Part shown: positions 12,621 to 14,324 of the stretch, piece after piece
How positions within the stretch are numbered: the first letter of the stretch is position 1
How the letters are laid out: each line of letters starts with the position of its first letter
Source: SKGA01 sp051819745
GTDB taxonomy: Archaea > Nanobdellota > Nanobdellia > Woesearchaeales > SKGA01
DNA length: 14,324 nucleotides
Assembly (NCBI GenBank): GCA_051819745.1
Contig: JBNJGO010000023.1
Coordinates: 1-14,324, forward strand
Direction: 5' to 3'
Notes under the pieces: generated by a model
Seen by the model: only the letters and a program-made list of their open reading frames with translations
The model's database searches: none
What the model was told of the DNA's origin: nothing
Translations under genes and position numbers: made by a program

Positions 12621-13568
12621 TTATTTATTTGTGAAATTGAAATGTTTAGTAAGATCAACCTCTTCTTGTAATTTTTTATCTTTTTCATTCATGCGAGAAG
12701 ATGGTTTTTCTTCTTTTTCTTCTCTTTCACTAGCGTTCTCGCTTTTTTCTTGAAATTGTTCTTGACTTACATTGTTGTTTTGTTGTGTTGTTTGTTCTTT
12801 GGGCCAACCGCTTTGGGAAATTCCTTTCGCGCTATACTCTTCAGGGGATTTTTTATTCTCTGGATTTGACTTTGCATTTTGTATGGCTTGATCAAGCAAA
12901 CTTCCTGAAACAAAAGAGTTTTGAGGTTTTTCCTCATCCGGATTATTGTTTGTTATTTGATTCTCCTTGTTGCTTTTATTATTTTCGAACAGGTTGTTGT
13001 TTTCAATATTGTTGTTTTCAGCACTATTTGATTCTATGTTATGTTCATCAGGTTCATTAACTGTTGTTTTTTGCTCAAAGGATTGTTGTTTTGTTTCATT
13101 TGTTTGTCTATTCAATGCTTTTTCATATTCGTTATGTTTAACGTTTTCGACATTGCTTTTGTTATTATATTGTTTTTCACTCTCTACGTTTTTATGTTCT
13201 TGTTGTTGTCTAAATCCTGGAGTATCAAAATCAACTTGTATGTTGACAGGATTATCTAATAATGCTTTCTTCCTGAATTCTTCAGCGTATTGTTTTTTCT
13301 TTTCGCTAGACATATCTTGTGGTGGTTGTCTTTGTTGGAGGTCTATTTTTTCTTGGCTTTTTTTCCCAACTTCTTGCTGGTTTGCGCGTTCTCTTCTTCG
13401 TTTTCCATAATCAACAACCATGCTTGAATTATTTTCTTGCTGGTGATCATCTATTTTTTTTGACGTATCTTGCATGCTTTCAGCCATTATTTTTGCTTCG
13501 GTTTCGCTTCCAACAAGTCCTGATTGAAATAATGTCTTTGCTAATGTAGTAATATCTTTTCTGCCCAT
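12621..13568 (-). CDS. Asn/Gln/Glu/Lys-rich, probably disordered protein
   Basis: The protein is not recognised. The 315 residues are dominated by Asn, Gln, Glu, Lys and Ser, with many short Asn runs (for example SAENNNIENNNLFENN around 183-198). Most of the chain is therefore likely disordered. Two parts look ordered: the N-terminal DITTLAKTLFQSGLVGSETEAKIMAESM (5-32), which reads as a small two-helix domain, and the extreme C-terminus EEVDLTKHFNFTNK (302-315), a possible docking peptide. It has no cysteine, membrane segment or signal peptide, and a basic patch YGKRRRER at about 54-61. ATG 13568 has a GAGTTGAAAG leader. It ends 15 bases from the convergent thpR stop. Confidence 0.8.
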   Translation of the reverse strand: MGRKDITTLAKTLFQSGLVGSETEAKIMAESMQDTSKKIDDHQQENNSSMVVDYGKRRRERANQQEVGKKSQEKIDLQQRQPPQDMSSEKKKQYAEEFRKKALLDNPVNIQVDFDTPGFRQQQEHKNVESEKQYNNKSNVENVKHNEYEKALNRQTNETKQQSFEQKTTVNEPDEHNIESNSAENNNIENNNLFENNKSNKENQITNNNPDEEKPQNSFVSGSLLDQAIQNAKSNPENKKSPEEYSAKGISQSGWPKEQTTQQNNNVSQEQFQEKSENASEREEKEEKPSSRMNEKDKKLQEEVDLTKHFNFTNK

Positions 13569-13794
13569 ACTTTCAACTCATAAATATTTTTTTTGTTTTT
13601 GTATCTTGGTTTAGTAAAAAGTATATTCTTATAGGTTTTAATCTTTTTTAAAGGTTTGTTTTTTAGATGTGTATTCCTTATTGAGGGAAATATTTATATA
13701 TTAGTTTTTACTCCAAAGTAACAACTAAATTTTATTGTGCTTATAATATTCGTATTATTTAAAAAACAACTTAAAAAAATGGAGGCCTCTTACT
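13569..13794. other. 226-base divergent spacer before the secreted-protein gene
   Basis: AT-rich spacer between two divergent genes. The plus side carries a TATA-like TATTTATATA at 13691-13700 and a strong ribosome-binding site GGAGG at 13781-13785, giving a leader of about 75 bases. A closer TTTAAAAA (13758-13765) would start transcription past the GGAGG and is less likely. I see no RNA gene. Confidence 0.45.
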
Positions 13795-14324
13795 ATGAAA
13801 AAACCTGATATCAAAAAATTAACACCTGCTTTTGCTAAATTATTTGCTGTCTCAGCATTGCTTATCGCGGGTTCCTATTCTTCTAACGCGCAAAATAATC
13901 CTAATATGTCTTCACAACGAGGTCCTGTGACTGTTCAAACAATGGAGAATAATAATTTTCTCCCGCCAGATGACAGTCTAATAAATGTATCTTCAGGAAT
14001 ATATACTATTAATGGTCATGATTTTGAAACGAATGATTCTACAACTGCAATTTTTGAAAATACCGCACAATCAAGATCTCTTGATTATGTTGTAATAGGC
14101 AACCAAGACCTTGATACAACAAGCGGACAATCCTCTTCGCTAGGTGCATCCAACGCTTATTTTTCACTTGATGATTATGCAACAGATGCTCAAGCACACG
14201 ATAATATATCTTCGACACTTGATGATATGTACACATCAACATATCATTTTGCAATTGAAGCGCCAGAAGGATCTCAAGCAGTAGTACGTTCAACAGAAAC
14301 AAACAATCCTATTGCATCAACAAC
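13795..14324 (+). CDS. Secreted protein of unknown function, N-terminal part
   Basis: The frame is open to the window edge (176 codons and two bases), so the protein is cut off. It begins with a signal peptide: basic MKKPDIKKLTPAFAK, a hydrophobic core LFAVSALLIAG, and a likely cleavage site after SNA (about residue 32). The mature part is rich in Asn, Ser, Thr, Asp and Ala, with few Lys. It looks beta-structured, as in surface proteins (GIYTINGHDFETNDST, SLDYVVIGNQDLDTTSGQ), and no domain is recognised. The start is well supported by GGAGG nine bases upstream, the strongest bacterial-like Shine-Dalgarno in the window. Confidence 0.8.
   Translation, partial: MKKPDIKKLTPAFAKLFAVSALLIAGSYSSNAQNNPNMSSQRGPVTVQTMENNNFLPPDDSLINVSSGIYTINGHDFETNDSTTAIFENTAQSRSLDYVVIGNQDLDTTSGQSSSLGASNAYFSLDDYATDAQAHDNISSTLDDMYTSTYHFAIEAPEGSQAVVRSTETNNPIAST

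Noticed and set aside
1..14324. CRISPR arrays, insertion sequences, integrases, tRNA or rRNA genes
   Set aside because: I looked for regularly spaced repeats, transposase motifs and cloverleaf signatures on both strands and found none that hold up.

Overview
This window is an AT-rich archaeal chromosome segment. The assignment rests on several archaeal or archaeal/eukaryotic genes: ribosomal proteins S17e and L21e, archaeal-type L11, RNA polymerase subunit Rpb4/RpoF, a DUF655 protein, the Alba chromatin protein and a TrmI-type tRNA methyltransferase. It is supported by TATA-like boxes about 27-32 bases ahead of many start codons (leaderless transcription) and by GGTGA/GTGAT ribosome-binding sites. 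Compact genes, bacterial-type enzymes (UvrC, guanylate kinase) and many short orphan proteins fit a DPANN-type archaeon such as Woesearchaeota or Pacearchaeota. That placement is an inference, not read from a marker.

Layout from left to right. The left edge (1-1386, minus) is a partial coiled-coil protein with an unrecognised C-terminal domain. A 233-base spacer follows that holds a comparatively GC-rich, hairpin-forming island, then dCTP deaminase (1620-2126, minus). A plus-strand cluster of three orphan genes follows (2285-4134): two small soluble proteins and a lipoprotein-like membrane protein. Guanylate kinase (minus) and TrmI (plus) diverge from a shared promoter region at 4729-4821. 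A stand-alone Lrp/AsnC ligand-binding domain (plus) converges on the S17e-Alba pair (minus). A 377-base spacer leads to a 65-residue unknown gene and then to a long minus-strand uvrC without the usual C-terminal HhH domain.

The centre-right holds the information-processing operon L21e-rpoF-DUF655 (9032-10370, plus), which converges on a solitary L11 gene (10536-11018, minus). The ksgA gene that commonly follows DUF655, and the L1/L10 genes that commonly follow L11, are not present here. The right end holds two minus-strand orphan proteins, one coiled-coil and one Asn/Gln/Glu/Lys-rich and probably disordered. Between them lies thpR, an RNA 2',3'-cyclic phosphodiesterase on the plus strand. The right edge is the start of a secreted protein.

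The recognisable genes cover nucleotide supply (dcd, gmk), DNA repair (uvrC), translation (S17e, L21e, L11, TrmI), transcription (rpoF) and RNA processing (thpR). I found no CRISPR array, transposase, tRNA or rRNA. The least explained parts are the left-edge protein, the GC-rich island at 1440-1604, the orphan cluster 2285-4134, and the uvrC/L21e spacer with two terminator-like hairpins.
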